From contig NZ_CP060780.1 in assembly GCF_014489495.1 (NCBI RefSeq), positions 1,995,001 through 2,059,000 on the forward strand: a stretch of 64,000 bases of DNA, given 5' to 3'. The notes beneath the pieces were generated by a model. That model worked only from the letters and a program-made list of their open reading frames with translations. It searched no databases and had not been told where the DNA came from. This document shows positions 34,679 through 45,380 of this stretch, piece after piece. Both the position numbers and the translations under genes were made by a program. Origin of the DNA: Sphingomonas daechungensis (GTDB lineage Bacteria > Pseudomonadota > Alphaproteobacteria > Sphingomonadales > Sphingomonadaceae). Within the stretch, counting starts at the first letter, position 1. Each line of letters begins with the position of its first letter.

Positions 34679-36526
34679 ATGAGTTTAAGTCCAGCCTTTC
34701 TCGACGAGCTTCGCGCCCGGACTTTGCTGTCGGCGATCATCTCGCCGTCGGTGAAGCTGCTCCGCGCCGGTCGCGAGTGGAAGGCGCGTTGCCCGTTCCA
34801 CAACGAGAAGACACCCAGCTTCACCATCAACGACGAAAAGGGCTTCTACCATTGCTTCGGCTGCGGAGCTCACGGCGATGCCATCCGCTTCCTGACAGAC
34901 GCCCGCGGACTGCCCTTCATGGATGCGGTGAAGGAGCTTGCCGGAAAAGCCGGACTCGAAGTCCCTGCTCCCGATCCCCAGGCTCGCGAGCGCGCCGAAC
35001 GCACCGCCTCGCTGACTGACGTCATGGCGGCATGCCAGAAGTGGTTTGCCGAGCAGCTCGCCGGCGTCGACGGCGCCGACGCGCGCGAATACCTCAAGAA
35101 CCGCGGCATCGGACCCGCAACGGTCGCCCGCTTCGGCATCGGCCTCGCGCCAGAAGGGCGGAACAAGCTCAAAAGCGCTCTACTGCACCTCGGCGAGGAC
35201 AAGCTCGTCGAAACCGGAATGCTCATCAAGCCGGACCCCAATGAGTTCAAGGGCGGCGAGACCTACGACCGTTTCCGGGCCGGCTGATGATCCCCATCCG
35301 CGACGCGCGCGGCAGAGTGATCGCGTTCGGAGGCCGCATCCTCGGCGCAGGCGAGCCGAAGTATCTGAACTCGCCCGACACGCCGCTCTTCGACAAGGGC
35401 CGCACGCTCTACAACCTCGACCTCGCCAGCCCGGCCACCCGCTCGGCCAGGCGCCTGATCGTCGTTGAAGGCTACATGGACGTCATCGCCCTCGACCGCG
35501 CTGGCGTGGCGGAGGCTGTCGCGCCCAACGGCACCGCCGTCACCGAAGCCCAGCTCGAACGCATGTGGCGGCTCGATCCCAACCCGATCCTCTGCTTCGA
35601 CGGCGACAGCGCCGGCCAGAAGGCCGCCATCCGCGCCGCTTCCCGCGCTCTGCCGCTCCTCGCCCCGAGCGCACGCTTCGCTTCGTCGAGCTTCCCGCCG
35701 GGCAGGATCCCGACGACGTCGTCCGCAGCGGCGGCCGCGAAGCCCTCGAAAGCCTCCTCGCCGAGCCCGAGCCGCTGGTCGATCGCCTCTGGCGCCACGA
35801 GCTCGCCGCCCAGCCTCTCACGACGCCCGAAGCCCGCGCCGGCCTTCGGCAGCGCCTGATCGAGCATTCGCAGGCCATCCGCGACCAGGCCCTGTCGCGC
35901 CTCTACCGCGAGGACTGGCTCCGCCGCTTCAACGAGCTCGTCCGCCCGCAGCAGCAATTCTCGCCCGCACCCCGGCGCGAGTGGAAGAAGCAAGGCGGCC
36001 GCTTCGTGCCCCCGAAAAGCGCCCCGGCGATGTCATGAAGCGCATCAGCCGCGGCGGCATTGATGACGAGCACGCCCGCGCCCTCATCATCGGTTTCGCC
36101 AATTTTCCCGAAAGCTTGCAGGACCATTGCGAGCAGCTCGCGTCCCTGCCAATCGCCGGAACGCCCCTCGCCCGCCTGCGCGACAAGTTGGTCGATGCGG
36201 CAGTTTCGGGGGAAAAGCTTGATCGAGAGCGACTTGCTACCATATTGCGCGACAGTGGAACTGCGCCGGACCTCGAGCGAGCGCGCAGGACTGGGACAAT
36301 GGCCTTTTCCTTCACCCGAAGCGACACGGCGCCCGAAAGGGCTGTGCGCGACCTCGGGATCGCCATCGACGCGTTGATGGCGGACGGGGAGATCGGCGCG
36401 GCCCTTGCGGCTGCGACCGAGCGGTTGAAGGACGGCGAAGAGGATGCGTTTGAGGAGCAGCTCCGGCTGCACTCCGAGCGTGAGGGAATCAAGGAGCGGC
36501 TGGCGTCTCTCGCCGGCAGTGACTAA
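34679..36526 (+). CDS. dnaG: DNA primase (frame breaks at 35277-35279, 35663-35666, 36009-36013)
   Basis: Makes RNA primers at the replication fork; 616 residues after repair. Zinc-binding domain CPFHNEKTPSF...CFGCGAHGDAIRF, then the catalytic TOPRIM region with GGRILGAGEPKYLNSPDTPLFDKG, VVEGYMDVIALDRAG and CFDGDSAGQKAA, then a helicase-binding C-terminus. Adding G at 35277-35279 gives RFRGRLMIPIRDARG; C at 35663-35666 gives LLAPERTLRFVELPAGQDPDD; C at 36009-36013 gives RFVPPEKRPGDVMK. Start ATG 34679 begins MSLSPAFLDELRART. rpoD follows 12 bases later, the classic macromolecular-synthesis pairing. Confidence 0.95.
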
Positions 36527-36538
36527 GCGGCGGCACAA

Positions 36539-38590
36539 ATGGCGAAAAACGAAGCAGTAGACACCGAGACGCAGGACAGCGGCGATGCACCGCTGATCGA
36601 TCTCAACGACGCGTCGATCAAGAAGATGATCGCCCGCGCGAAGAAGCGCGGCTTCATCACGATCGATGAGCTGAACGAGGCCCTTCCCCAGGACCAGATG
36701 TCCTCGGAGCAGATCGAGGACATCATGTCCGCGATCAACGACATGGGCATCAACGTCGTCGAGAACGACGAGGCCTCGGACGACGACGAGGACAAGCAGG
36801 AAGAGGATTCCGCCGAGGACGAGGTCGATCCCCTCGACGACGGCGGCCCCCGCCCTGCCGCCGCGACCAAGAAGGAAGCCGTCGACCGCACCGACGACCC
36901 GGTCCGCATGTACCTGCGCGAAATGGGCGCGGTGGAATTGCTCTCCCGTGAGGGCGAAATCGCCATCGCCAAGCGCATCGAGGCGGGCCGCGACATCATG
37001 ATTTGGGGCCTTTGCGAAAGCCCCATGACCTTCAACGCCATCATCGACTGGTCGAACGCCCTGAACGAAGGTCGCATGCAGCTGCGCGAGATCCTCGATC
37101 TCGAAGCCATGCTGTCGAAGGGTCCGACCGCCGAGCAGATCGCGGAGAGCGAGGAAGGCGAGGAAGGCGGCGAAGGCGGAGAGATCAGCGAGAAGACCGC
37201 CGGCCCCACCATCAAGGAAGAGGAAGACGTCGCCGACGAGCCCGAAGAGGGCGCGAACGAGGACGACGAGGACATGGTCGAGCGGCGGACCAAGCCGCAG
37301 GCCGAGGAGGACGACGACGAGAACGCTCTCTCGCTCGCCCAGATGGAAGAGCAGCTCAAGCCCCAGGCGCTCGAGAAGTTCGCGGCCATCACCTCGCTGT
37401 TCAAGAAATTCTCGAAGCTCCAGGCCGCGCGCCTCGACGCTCTCCAGACCGGCGCCGAATTCCCCGCTGCCGACGAGAAGAAGTACCAGAAGCTCCGCGA
37501 GCAGCTCACGGCCGAGGTCGAGAGCGTGCAGTTCCACGGCGCCAAGATCGAGTATCTCGTCGAGCAGCTCTACAGCCACAACCGCCGCCTGATGGCTCTC
37601 GGCGGCCAGATGCTGCGCCTGGCCGAGCGGCACCGCGTGCCCCGCCGCGCCTTCCTCGACAGCTACACGGGCAATGAGCTCGATGACGGCTGGCTCGACC
37701 GCGCCGCCGGCATCGACAAGAAGTTCGCCGCCTTCGCCGCCGCCGAAGCCGACAGCGTCGAGCGCATCCGCACCGACATCAGCGCGATCGCGCAGCAGGT
37801 CGGCACTTCGCTCCCCGAATACCGCCGCATCGTGAACATGGTGCAGAAGGGCGAGCGCGAGGCCCGCATCGCGAAGAAGGAGATGGTCGAGGCCAACCTC
37901 CGCCTCGTGATCTCCATCGCCAAAAAGTACACGAACCGCGGCCTGCAGTTCCTGGATCTCATCCAGGAAGGCAACATCGGCCTGATGAAGGCGGTCGACA
38001 AGTTCGAGTACCGTCGCGGCTACAAGTTCTCGACCTACGCCACCTGGTGGATCCGGCAGGCGATCACCCGCTCGATCGCCGACCAGGCGCGGACCATCCG
38101 CATCCCGGTCCACATGATCGAGACGATCAACAAGCTCGTCCGCACGGGCCGCCAGTTCCTGCACGAGACCGGCCGCGAAGCGACGCCGGAGGAGCTCGCC
38201 GAGCGCCTTTCGATGCCGCTCGAAAAGGTCCGCAAGGTGATGAAGATCGCCAAGGAGCCGATCAGCCTCGAAACGCCGATCGGCGACGAGGAAGACAGCC
38301 ACCTCGGCGATTTCATCGAGGACAAGAACGCCGTCATCCCGGTGGACGCGGCGATTCAGTCGAACCTCAAGGAAACCGTCACCCGCGTGCTGGCGTCACT
38401 CACCCCGCGTGAGGAGCGCGTGCTTCGCATGCGCTTCGGCATCGGCATGAATACCGATCACACCCTGGAAGAGGTCGGGCAGCAGTTCTCGGTTACTCGC
38501 GAGCGTATTCGGCAGATCGAAGCGAAGGCGCTGCGGAAGCTGAAGCATCCGAGCCGGAGCCGGAAAATGCGGAGCTTCCTGGATCAGTGA
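36539..38590 (+). CDS. rpoD: Primary sigma factor RpoD (sigma-70)
   Basis: Housekeeping sigma factor, 683 residues, intact. Region 1.1 at the N-terminus ([24 protein letters not shown]), region 1.2 [21 protein letters not shown], a long acidic non-conserved region (about residues 190-270), regions 2.1-2.4 ([31 protein letters not shown]), region 3 ([17 protein letters not shown]), and region 4.2 with [27 protein letters not shown]. It is probably transcribed with dnaG. No clear ribosome site precedes ATG 36539, which suggests coupling to dnaG translation. Confidence 0.97.
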   Translation: MAKNEAVDTETQDSGDAPLIDLNDASIKKMIARAKKRGFITIDELNEALPQDQMSSEQIEDIMSAINDMGINVVENDEASDDDEDKQEEDSAEDEVDPLDDGGPRPAAATKKEAVDRTDDPVRMYLREMGAVELLSREGEIAIAKRIEAGRDIMIWGLCESPMTFNAIIDWSNALNEGRMQLREILDLEAMLSKGPTAEQIAESEEGEEGGEGGEISEKTAGPTIKEEEDVADEPEEGANEDDEDMVERRTKPQAEEDDDENALSLAQMEEQLKPQALEKFAAITSLFKKFSKLQAARLDALQTGAEFPAADEKKYQKLREQLTAEVESVQFHGAKIEYLVEQLYSHNRRLMALGGQMLRLAERHRVPRRAFLDSYTGNELDDGWLDRAAGIDKKFAAFAAAEADSVERIRTDISAIAQQVGTSLPEYRRIVNMVQKGEREARIAKKEMVEANLRLVISIAKKYTNRGLQFLDLIQEGNIGLMKAVDKFEYRRGYKFSTYATWWIRQAITRSIADQARTIRIPVHMIETINKLVRTGRQFLHETGREATPEELAERLSMPLEKVRKVMKIAKEPISLETPIGDEEDSHLGDFIEDKNAVIPVDAAIQSNLKETVTRVLASLTPREERVLRMRFGIGMNTDHTLEEVGQQFSVTRERIRQIEAKALRKLKHPSRSRKMRSFLDQ

Positions 38591-38797
38591 ATTAGCTGCA
38601 CGTTTCGATCAGAACTTGCGCTGTCATCTCACAACGGCATCGCGTTCTCTACGATGAAGGCACTGCGCTTCCCAACCCGCCCTCGCTTTTCGCTGTCCTA
38701 CAGCGCCAGGGCTGTGCCTTAAGATCGCGGATGCAGACGCCGCGCTCTTCCCGCCCGCGAAAACCACTCCGTCAGTGCGAACATTGGGACCATTCGG

Positions 38798-40174
38798 TCA
38801 GCTCGCTATCGAAAATTGCACGGTGCGCCGTTCCGCGTCGGCGCTGTCCAGGCGGACGCGGAGTGCGTCGCCCGGCTTCAGTCCGTCGGTCTTGATCCGC
38901 GCCACGATCGCGGGGGAGCAGCTCTGGATGCGCGCGCCGCGCTCGTCCACGTCGGTCACCACCGCGTCGAACGTGCTGCCCTCGCGGCCGGTCAGGACCA
39001 CCGCCTCCGCCAGGTCGATTACCGCATGGGCGATCTGTCCCGACAAGGCGTCCGCCTTCTGCATGACGTCCGGCAGGCGCTCGAACACGCCCGGGTCCGC
39101 GACCGGCTGTCCGTTGGCGACCGCAAGCGCGGCTTCCACCACGTACCGGTCGGCGAGCCGGCGCAGCGGCGCCGTCGCATGGGCATAGGTCGCCGCGACC
39201 GCCGCGTGCCACGGCTTCGCGCCCTCGCGGTACGGCTCGTAGCCGGCGGCGGGGCTTGCGCGGCGGATCGCCAGCATTATCGCCGCGTCGGCCGGGCGTT
39301 CGGGGTCGAGCCGCCGCTCCAATTGCTCCAGGCTCTCGGGCTTGGGCCAGTCGAGGCCGAGCGCCCTCGCCGTATGGCGGAGCCGCTTCACCGCCCAGTC
39401 CTGCGGCTTGCCCATGGTGCGAAACAGGCCGGTCTTCGCCTGCAGCAACGCGTCGGCCACCGCCAGGTTGGTCGCCAGCGACAGGGCCGCGTTCTTCCGC
39501 TCCGCCCAGCTTTGCGGCCGCAATTGCAGCTGGAAGTGGCCGTTGTCCTGGACGACCTCCTGCTCCGGCGGTTCGACCCGCGCCGCGCCCCGCGCCAGCT
39601 CCGCCGCCTCGACCCGGTCGGTTAGCTCTGCAAAGCCCGCCGGCAGCTCGTCCTCGCGGACCGTCTCGTACGCCAGCTTGGCCCGGCTGCGGATGCGCGC
39701 CCTTTTTACCCCGTCGAGCTTCGCCTCTCCGGCCGGGTCGACCCGCACCGTGAACACGACCGCCGCTCTTTCGCCGTCCGGCAACAGGCTCACTGCGCCT
39801 TCGCACAGGATCGGCGGGTACAGCGGCACCTTCCCGTCGGGCAAATAATAGGATGTCCCGCGCACCCACGCCTCGCGGTCGAGCGCGCTGCCCGGCGCGA
39901 CGAACCAGCCGACATCGGCGATCGCATAGTGGAGCAGCAGGTCGCTCCCCGCCGGCTCGATCGCGAACGCCTGGTCGAGATCGCGCGACTGCGCCGGGTC
40001 GAGCGTGACGAAATCGACCTGCGTCGCGTCTGCATGCTCGCCGATCGGCCGCCGCGCGACGGCTTTCGCCTCGGTCAGCACATCGGCCGGGAAGTCGCCA
40101 GGCAGCTGAAACTGCTGGCGGATCAGCGCCAGGCCGTGCCCAAGCAGGCAATCGCGATCGACGATCGTCCGCAA
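38798..40174 (-). CDS. RNB-domain ribonuclease
   Basis: 458 residues centred on an RNase II/R catalytic domain: DPAQSRDLDQAFAIE carries the metal-binding aspartates, followed by YAIADVGWFVAPGSALDREAWVRGTSYYLPDGKVPLYPP and the C-terminal YAHATAPLRRLADRYV. The N-terminal cold-shock domains of full RNase R are absent; a short S1-like segment (VVTDVDERGARIQS...LKPGDALRVRLDSAD) ends the protein. It likely degrades RNA 3' to 5'. The start is TTG 40174. It is convergent with rpoD across 207 bases in which I see no gene. Confidence 0.87.
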   Translation of the reverse strand: MRTIVDRDCLLGHGLALIRQQFQLPGDFPADVLTEAKAVARRPIGEHADATQVDFVTLDPAQSRDLDQAFAIEPAGSDLLLHYAIADVGWFVAPGSALDREAWVRGTSYYLPDGKVPLYPPILCEGAVSLLPDGERAAVVFTVRVDPAGEAKLDGVKRARIRSRAKLAYETVREDELPAGFAELTDRVEAAELARGAARVEPPEQEVVQDNGHFQLQLRPQSWAERKNAALSLATNLAVADALLQAKTGLFRTMGKPQDWAVKRLRHTARALGLDWPKPESLEQLERRLDPERPADAAIMLAIRRASPAAGYEPYREGAKPWHAAVAATYAHATAPLRRLADRYVVEAALAVANGQPVADPGVFERLPDVMQKADALSGQIAHAVIDLAEAVVLTGREGSTFDAVVTDVDERGARIQSCSPAIVARIKTDGLKPGDALRVRLDSADAERRTVQFSIAS

Positions 40175-40292
40175 GCGTCAGTCAGCCGAAAACTTGATGG
40201 TCGCCATGACTTCGCCCGCCTCCCGCAAGGACGCGGCACCCTTAGCAGCCGGAATGTGCGGGTGAAGAGCGGCTTTCACTCGCGGTTCAAGG

Positions 40293-41078
40293 TTGAACAG
40301 GCTAGTGGCCGTTCCAGCGACGCACCAGCCAAGACCATCGACCCTGTCCTCCTATCGCCTCCGCTCCGCGCAAGACGAAACGCCGCTTCGCCAGCGCGCG
40401 TCGGGCATCGCGCTCGCGGTGGCGATCAATCTCGTCATTCTGTTCGTTCTCCTCGGCATCGGCGTCATCCAGCGAGGACCGCCGCTGAAGCCTTCCGATA
40501 CTCTCGTCGTTACGCTGTCCGAATCGCCCAGTTCCTCCAGCAAGGCGCCGCAGCCGAAGGTGCAGAAGCAGGCCGCGAAGCCGCGCCCGCCGCTTCCGCA
40601 CATCCTCCCGATCAAGCCGCCGATCGCCGTCGAAAAGCCGCTCGACCTGATCCCGATGACGAAGCAGGAAATGGCCGCCGCCGATATCCGCGGCATTCCG
40701 ACCGTCAGCAACAGCGGCGCCGGTTCCGGCAAATCCGGTGAGGGAGACTCCGAAGCCGTCGGCCGAGGCCCGAACGGGGACGTGATGTACGCCGCCGACT
40801 GGGCCCGCAAGCCGACGCACGCGGAGCTCAACGGCTACCTCCCGCCCAACGCGCCCGACGGCTACGGGCTGATCGCCTGCAAGACGCTCCCGCAAAACCG
40901 CGTCGACGATTGCATCGAGCTGGAGAATTACCCGCGCGGCTCACACCTCGCGAGCGCGGTCCGGCAGGCGGCTTGGCAGTTCCGGGTGAAGCCTCCGATC
41001 AAGAACGGCCGCCCGCTAATCGGCGAGTGGGTAAGGATCAAGATCACCTACACGCACTCCGCAGTCGCGATCGAATAA
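40293..41078 (+). CDS. TonB-like energy transducer
   Basis: 261 residues. One N-terminal membrane anchor (GIALAVAINLVILFVLLGIGVI, about residues 38-60), a Pro/Lys-rich periplasmic linker (PKVQKQAAKPRPPLPHILPIKPPIAVEKPL), and a C-terminal domain of about 85 residues ending WVRIKITYTHSAVAIE that resembles the TonB fold. It may pass proton-motive energy to an outer-membrane receptor, but no exbB/exbD or receptor gene is adjacent. Start is uncertain: TTG 40293 or GTG 40305. Confidence 0.65.
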   Translation: MNRLVAVPATHQPRPSTLSSYRLRSAQDETPLRQRASGIALAVAINLVILFVLLGIGVIQRGPPLKPSDTLVVTLSESPSSSSKAPQPKVQKQAAKPRPPLPHILPIKPPIAVEKPLDLIPMTKQEMAAADIRGIPTVSNSGAGSGKSGEGDSEAVGRGPNGDVMYAADWARKPTHAELNGYLPPNAPDGYGLIACKTLPQNRVDDCIELENYPRGSHLASAVRQAAWQFRVKPPIKNGRPLIGEWVRIKITYTHSAVAIE

Positions 41079-41087
41079 GGCGCTCCG

Positions 41088-42998
41088 TTAAATCCTCAGC
41101 TGGCTGCCAAGCTCAATGACGCGGTTGGTCGGGAGCTTGAAGAATTCCATCGCGCTTTCGGAGCTCTTCATCATCCAGGCGAACAGCCGCTCGCGCCAAA
41201 GGGCCATTCCGGGATGCTCCTTTGTCGCGATCAGTTTCTGCCTTCCGAGGAAGAAGCTCGTGCTCATCATGTTGAACGGCTCGCCACAGGTCTGAACGTT
41301 GGCAAGATCGGCGGGAATATCGACCTCCTCCATGAAGCCATAGTGCAGGATCACGCTGTAGAACCAGTTGCCGACCTTGTGAGTCTCGATCCGCTTCTTC
41401 TGCGGGACGTGCGGGATGTCCTCGACCTTCACGTTGAGAATCAGGACTCGCTCGTGGAGAACCTGGTTGTGCTTCAGATTGTGAAGCAGGGCCGACGGGA
41501 CAGAATTCGGAGAGGTCGACAGGAAAACCGCAGTGCCGCGAACCCGGTGGATGGACGCCGCCGACTTGATGAACACCTCCATCGGAATGGTGTCTTCTTC
41601 CAGCCGCCGGCGCATGAGGGCGCGGCCCGTCGCCCAGGTGGTCAGCACCGTGAAGATAACGGACGCGACCAGCAGCGGGAACCAGCCGCCGTCGGCGATC
41701 TTGGTGATGTTCGAGGCGAAGAAGATCGCATCCACCGCGAAGAACAGGCCGATGGTGCAGAAGGCCAGCGCGCGATTCCATTTCCACACCTGGAAGATCA
41801 GCACGGCGAGCATGGCCGTGGTGATGAGCATCGTGCCGCTGACGGAAATGCCATAGGCAGCCGCCAACCTGGTCGAGGCACCGAAGCCGATAACGAGCAG
41901 CACGACCATTACCAGCAAGGTCCAGTTGACCGCAGGGATATAGATCTGGCCGGCCGCCTTGGCGCTGGTATGCGTGGTATGCAGGCGCGGCAGGAAGCCC
42001 AGCTGGATCGCCTGATGGGTAACGGAGAATGCTCCCGAGATGACCGCCTGGCTGGCGATAATCGTCGCTGCGGTAGCAATGACCACCAGCGGAAGCCGCG
42101 CCCACTCGGGCGCCATGATGAAGAAGGGATTTTCCGCGGCCGCGGGATTGCTGAGCAACAGCGCGCCCTGCCCCATGTAATTCAGCACCAGGCAAGGATA
42201 GACCAGTGTCAGCCACGACACGCCGATGGCCTTGCGGCCAAAGTGGCCCATGTCCGCATAGAGCGTCTCGGCGCCCGTCACTGCCAAGAAAACCGAGCCC
42301 ATCGCTAGAAACGCCAGCTTCGGATCGTAGAGGAAGAACTTCACCGCCCAAGTCGGGCTAACGATGCCGATGATGTCGGGGTGCTGGGCAATGTTGGTAA
42401 CGCCCAGAACAGCGAGCGCGGCGAAGTAGATGAGGACGACCGGGCCGAAGATGAGGCCCACCTTTGCGGTTCCACGCGATTGCACCAGGAAAAGTGCGAT
42501 CAGGATCACAACGGCAATCGGAACCACCAATGGAGCGAACGACGCTTCGACAACCGTAAGCCCCTCGACGGCTGATAGAACGGAAATCGCCGGTGTGATG
42601 ATGGCGTCGCCGTAAAACAGTGCTGTGGCGAGGACGCCGAGAGTGACAAGGCCGCTCGCCCATTTCTTGTCGCCAAGGTTTCGGGAGATCAGCGCCAGAA
42701 GAGCAAAGGACCCGCCTTCGCCCTTATTGTCCGCCCGCATGGCGACCAGGACATATTTCATCGTGACGATCAGCATCAGCGACCAGAAGATCAGGCTGAG
42801 CACCCCGAAGATGTGCAGCCTGTCGACCGCGAGCGGATGCGCGCCGAGGAAGCTTTCCTTCATCGCGTAGAGCGGCGAGGTGCCAATGTCGCCGTAAACG
42901 ACGCCGATCGCGCCCAGCATGAGCATCGGGAGCGAGTGGGTTTGTGCCTCGTGTGCTGATTCCGGCGCGACGGCCGGCGTTTCCGTAAGAGTAGCCAT
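41088..42998 (-). CDS. kup: Low-affinity potassium transporter Kup
   Basis: K+/H+ symporter of the KUP/HAK family in the inner membrane, 636 residues with about 12 spans and a C-terminal cytoplasmic domain. Signature near the start: LGAIGVVYGDIGTSPLYAMKESF; later GDAIITPAISVLSAVEGL, KFFLYDPKLAFLAMGSVFLAVTGAETLYADMGHFG. ATG 42998 gives the usual short N-terminus. It is divergent, across 124 bases, from the chimeric Kdp-like regulator, which may control it. Confidence 0.95.
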   Translation of the reverse strand: MATLTETPAVAPESAHEAQTHSLPMLMLGAIGVVYGDIGTSPLYAMKESFLGAHPLAVDRLHIFGVLSLIFWSLMLIVTMKYVLVAMRADNKGEGGSFALLALISRNLGDKKWASGLVTLGVLATALFYGDAIITPAISVLSAVEGLTVVEASFAPLVVPIAVVILIALFLVQSRGTAKVGLIFGPVVLIYFAALAVLGVTNIAQHPDIIGIVSPTWAVKFFLYDPKLAFLAMGSVFLAVTGAETLYADMGHFGRKAIGVSWLTLVYPCLVLNYMGQGALLLSNPAAAENPFFIMAPEWARLPLVVIATAATIIASQAVISGAFSVTHQAIQLGFLPRLHTTHTSAKAAGQIYIPAVNWTLLVMVVLLVIGFGASTRLAAAYGISVSGTMLITTAMLAVLIFQVWKWNRALAFCTIGLFFAVDAIFFASNITKIADGGWFPLLVASVIFTVLTTWATGRALMRRRLEEDTIPMEVFIKSAASIHRVRGTAVFLSTSPNSVPSALLHNLKHNQVLHERVLILNVKVEDIPHVPQKKRIETHKVGNWFYSVILHYGFMEEVDIPADLANVQTCGEPFNMMSTSFFLGRQKLIATKEHPGMALWRERLFAWMMKSSESAMEFFKLPTNRVIELGSQLRI

Positions 42999-43122
42999 GC
43001 CCGAAGGTGAGGTCTGAGGGCATAAAGATTCCATGTGGATTCCGTGTGGTTCCTATGAAGAACGGGCGGGAATCAAGCGTCGACCACTCGACGTTTGTGC
43101 TGGTCGGGCCCAATTTGCGGTG

Positions 43123-44472
43123 ATGGTCGGTCTAACTGAATCAAACCGCTCGGCCGCCGCGCAGGCGCGCGCCTATGCGGAGGCGATTCTTCTCGTCGCG
43201 GCGTCGACGATCATGGGGCTTCTGCTTGCACCCCGATGGGGCAATTCCGCTGTCGATCTCCTGTATTTGCCCGCGGTGCTTGCTGCAGGCGTGCTCGGCG
43301 GATTTGGCCCGGCACTTCTCGCAGCCTTGGCCTCGGCACTCGCCTACAATTTCTTCTTCACCGCGCCGCACATGACATTTCGCATCGACAGCGCGAACGA
43401 CATCGTAACGGTCGTCGTGCTGTTCGCTGCAGCCGCACTGACGAGCCAACTCGCGTCCTCGATCCGCAAGCAGGCCCGGCTGGCCGAAGCGCACGCCGCT
43501 CGGAATGCGACCATCGCGGGCCTCGCCCGCCGGCTACTGACTTGTACGTCGGACAAGGAAATCGCGGATGTCGCCACCCGTGAGCTGGCGATGATCTTCG
43601 ACTGTAACGCCTTGCTGGTCGAGAACGGCCGCGAGCCGCGGGTGCTTTCGAGCGCTCCGGGACAAATGGGCTTGGGTCCGAGCGACTTCGCTGCAGCGGC
43701 CTTAACCTTGGACGTCGGTGAGCGGGCCGGCCGGGCCTGAACCGGGCGGTGCCAACGGAATGGCAGTTTCATCCGGTGAAGGCCGGCTCGGCCGTCATCG
43801 CGGCCATGGCTGTTGCCCGTGACGACGGTGCGCCACCGGTCCGCGAAGACCAGATCCAACTGCTCGACAACTTGCTCGATCAGGTGGCCCTCGCCCTGGA
43901 GCGCGCGCGTCTGGAAGGAGAAGCGCGCGAGTTCACCCGAGTCCGCGAGCGCGACCGAATCCGGTCGGTCCTGCTGTCGTCCATTGGGAAGACCTCCGTC
44001 CCTCGTTGTCGGTCATCAGGGATTTGGCAGGCAAGCTCAGGCGGAGCGGCGTGGACGACAAGGAAAGCGTTTCGACAATCAGCGCCGAAGCCGCCAAGCT
44101 CGACCGCTACCTTTCCAATCTGGTCGATCTGGGCGTCGAGCAAGACCAGCGGCCGCTCGAGGCCGAAGGCGTGACCATCGATCTCTTGAAGCGAGCAGTG
44201 ATGCGGGACGGGGATGAGGTCCACCTCACTCCGAAGGAATTTGCCGTGCTGGCCGAGCTGGCCAAGCATCCGGGCCAGGTTCTCAGCCACGCGCATCTGC
44301 TGCGGACCGCGTGGGGCCAGCGCAAGAAACGCAGGCGGATTACCTGCGAGTCGCGGTTCGGGCGCTTCGGCAGAAGCTTGAAAGGGATCCGACTCACCCC
44401 AGCCTGATCATTAACGAACCGGCAGTGGGGTATCGTCTCCGCGCTCGATACGACGTCGAAGCCAAATCGTAA
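43123..44472 (+). CDS. KdpD sensor-KdpE winged-helix chimera, membrane one-component regulator (frame breaks at 43733, 43986, 44313)
   Basis: 450 residues after repair. Residues 15-115 are a DUF4118 membrane sensor as in KdpD (LLAPRWGNSAVDLLYLPAVL, ALAYNFFFTAPHMTFRI), then a GAF-like region (about 130-250) and the coiled coil that normally leads to the H-box. At the H-box position the repaired text reads SSIGEDLRPSLSVIRDLAG: histidine is replaced by Glu near residue 290. No ATPase and no receiver domain follow; from about residue 351 the protein is a KdpE-type DNA-binding domain (VTIDLLKRAVMRDGDEVHLTPKEF, then WGPAQETQADYLRVAVRALRQKL and PAVGYRLR). G-run repairs: 43733-43735, 43986-43988, 44313-44316. 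Divergent from kup, so control of K+ uptake is the obvious hypothesis. Confidence 0.75.
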
Positions 44473-44786
44473 CAGCCTTCGGAACGGCCAGTTTCAGCGG
44501 ACGTTTTCCTGAACGTGCGCCCTCTTGCCCAGAGGCAGCGCCTGTTGGCGGAAGAGAAGCGGTTCGATCGTCGCTCGGTCGGGCCGCTTCTTCTTTGTTT
44601 TCGGCCTGAAAGAATGACCGAGACGGTAACCAATTGCTTTGGCACCCGCTTAAGTCGTGACCGGTAAATAAGGGTTCAGCAGCACCGGCCCAGCGAGTTT
44701 TCGGAGCGGTCCTGCCGGAACGACAAAGGAAACCCTGCTCCACCCTTCGCCTTCCCCAGAGGGCAGGGTTTCCAACCTCCCCCAAA
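44473..44786. other. 314-base gap with a repeat element
   Basis: No supported gene. It holds the first copy of the two-block repeat (44648-44773). Downstream side of both the chimeric regulator and the GNAT gene. Confidence 0.5.
44648..44773 (+). repeat. Two-block intergenic repeat, copy 1
   Basis: Block 1: GCTTAAG-N6-CCGGTAAAT at 44648-44669. Block 2: hairpin with perfect 11-base arms GGAAACCCTGC (44728-44738) and GCAGGGTTTCC (44763-44773). The 29 bases at 44740-44768 are identical in copy 2 at 45477-45505. Confidence 0.8.
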
Positions 44787-45302
44787 TCAGGCTTCAGGTG
44801 GCTCGGTAGACGCTCTTCCGAGCGATCGTTGCATGTAGACGTTGTCGAGCCAGCGCCCATGCTTCCAGCCGACTCCCTTCAGCCTGCCCACTTCGGTAAA
44901 GCCGCAAGAAGCGTGGAGCGCAACTGACGCCGGTTCCGCGCCGCCGATCACGCCGACAATCTGCCTGAAACCGGCCGCATCCGCTCTCTCGCAAAGCGTT
45001 TGGAGCAAGGCCTTTCCGATGCCGCGGCCCAACCAATCCGGGTGAACGTAAATGCTCGTCTCGCACGCCCAGGCGTAGGCCAGGCGGTCGCGGAACTGGG
45101 TAACATAGGCATAGCCCTGGAGCTCGCCATCTCTCGCCGCGACGATGAACGGCCAGCGGTTTTCGCGAATGCGGCGGATCTTGGCGAGCGTCTCCTCGGT
45201 CGATGGCGGGGTCAGGTCGTAGGACGCTGTTCCGTAGAGAACATGGTGCGCGTAGATGGCCGCAATCGCCGCGGCGTCGGTCTCCTCTGCATCCCGGATC
45301 AT
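44787..45302 (-). CDS. GNAT N-acetyltransferase, phosphinothricin acetyltransferase-like
   Basis: 171 residues of the Gcn5-related acetyltransferase fold: start MIRDAEETDAAAIAAIYAHHVLYGTASYDLTPP, the acetyl-CoA site WLGRGIGKALLQTLCERA (Q/RxxGxG/A type), and GVIGGAEPASVALHASCGFTEVGRLKGVGWKHGRWLD. This pattern is the Pat/Bar-like group that acetylates small amines or glutamate analogues. Start at ATG 45302 matches the family. The gene is bracketed by two direct copies of a hairpin repeat. Confidence 0.85.
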   Translation of the reverse strand: MIRDAEETDAAAIAAIYAHHVLYGTASYDLTPPSTEETLAKIRRIRENRWPFIVAARDGELQGYAYVTQFRDRLAYAWACETSIYVHPDWLGRGIGKALLQTLCERADAAGFRQIVGVIGGAEPASVALHASCGFTEVGRLKGVGWKHGRWLDNVYMQRSLGRASTEPPEA

Positions 45303-45380
45303 GGGGGCGTTTGCTTGCACTGCACAGGGGGACCGCAACGTGAGGAATTGACGGCGCGTTAACCTTCATCCTTCGCACGG

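Noticed and set aside
35903..38302. Antisense open frame of about 799 codons opposite rpoD and the end of dnaG
   Set aside because: Shadow of strong codon bias in a high-GC gene; no family features, no ribosome site, and the sense strand holds complete, essential genes.
40190..40280. Short frame ending MATIKFSAD before the RNB gene
   Set aside because: Only 9 to 30 codons, no recognisable family and no good ribosome site; cannot be supported.
44787..45302. GNAT gene as a true composite transposon between the two repeats
   Set aside because: The repeats are direct, lack transposase and terminal inverted ends, and no target duplication is visible; kept only as a repeat-flanked gene.
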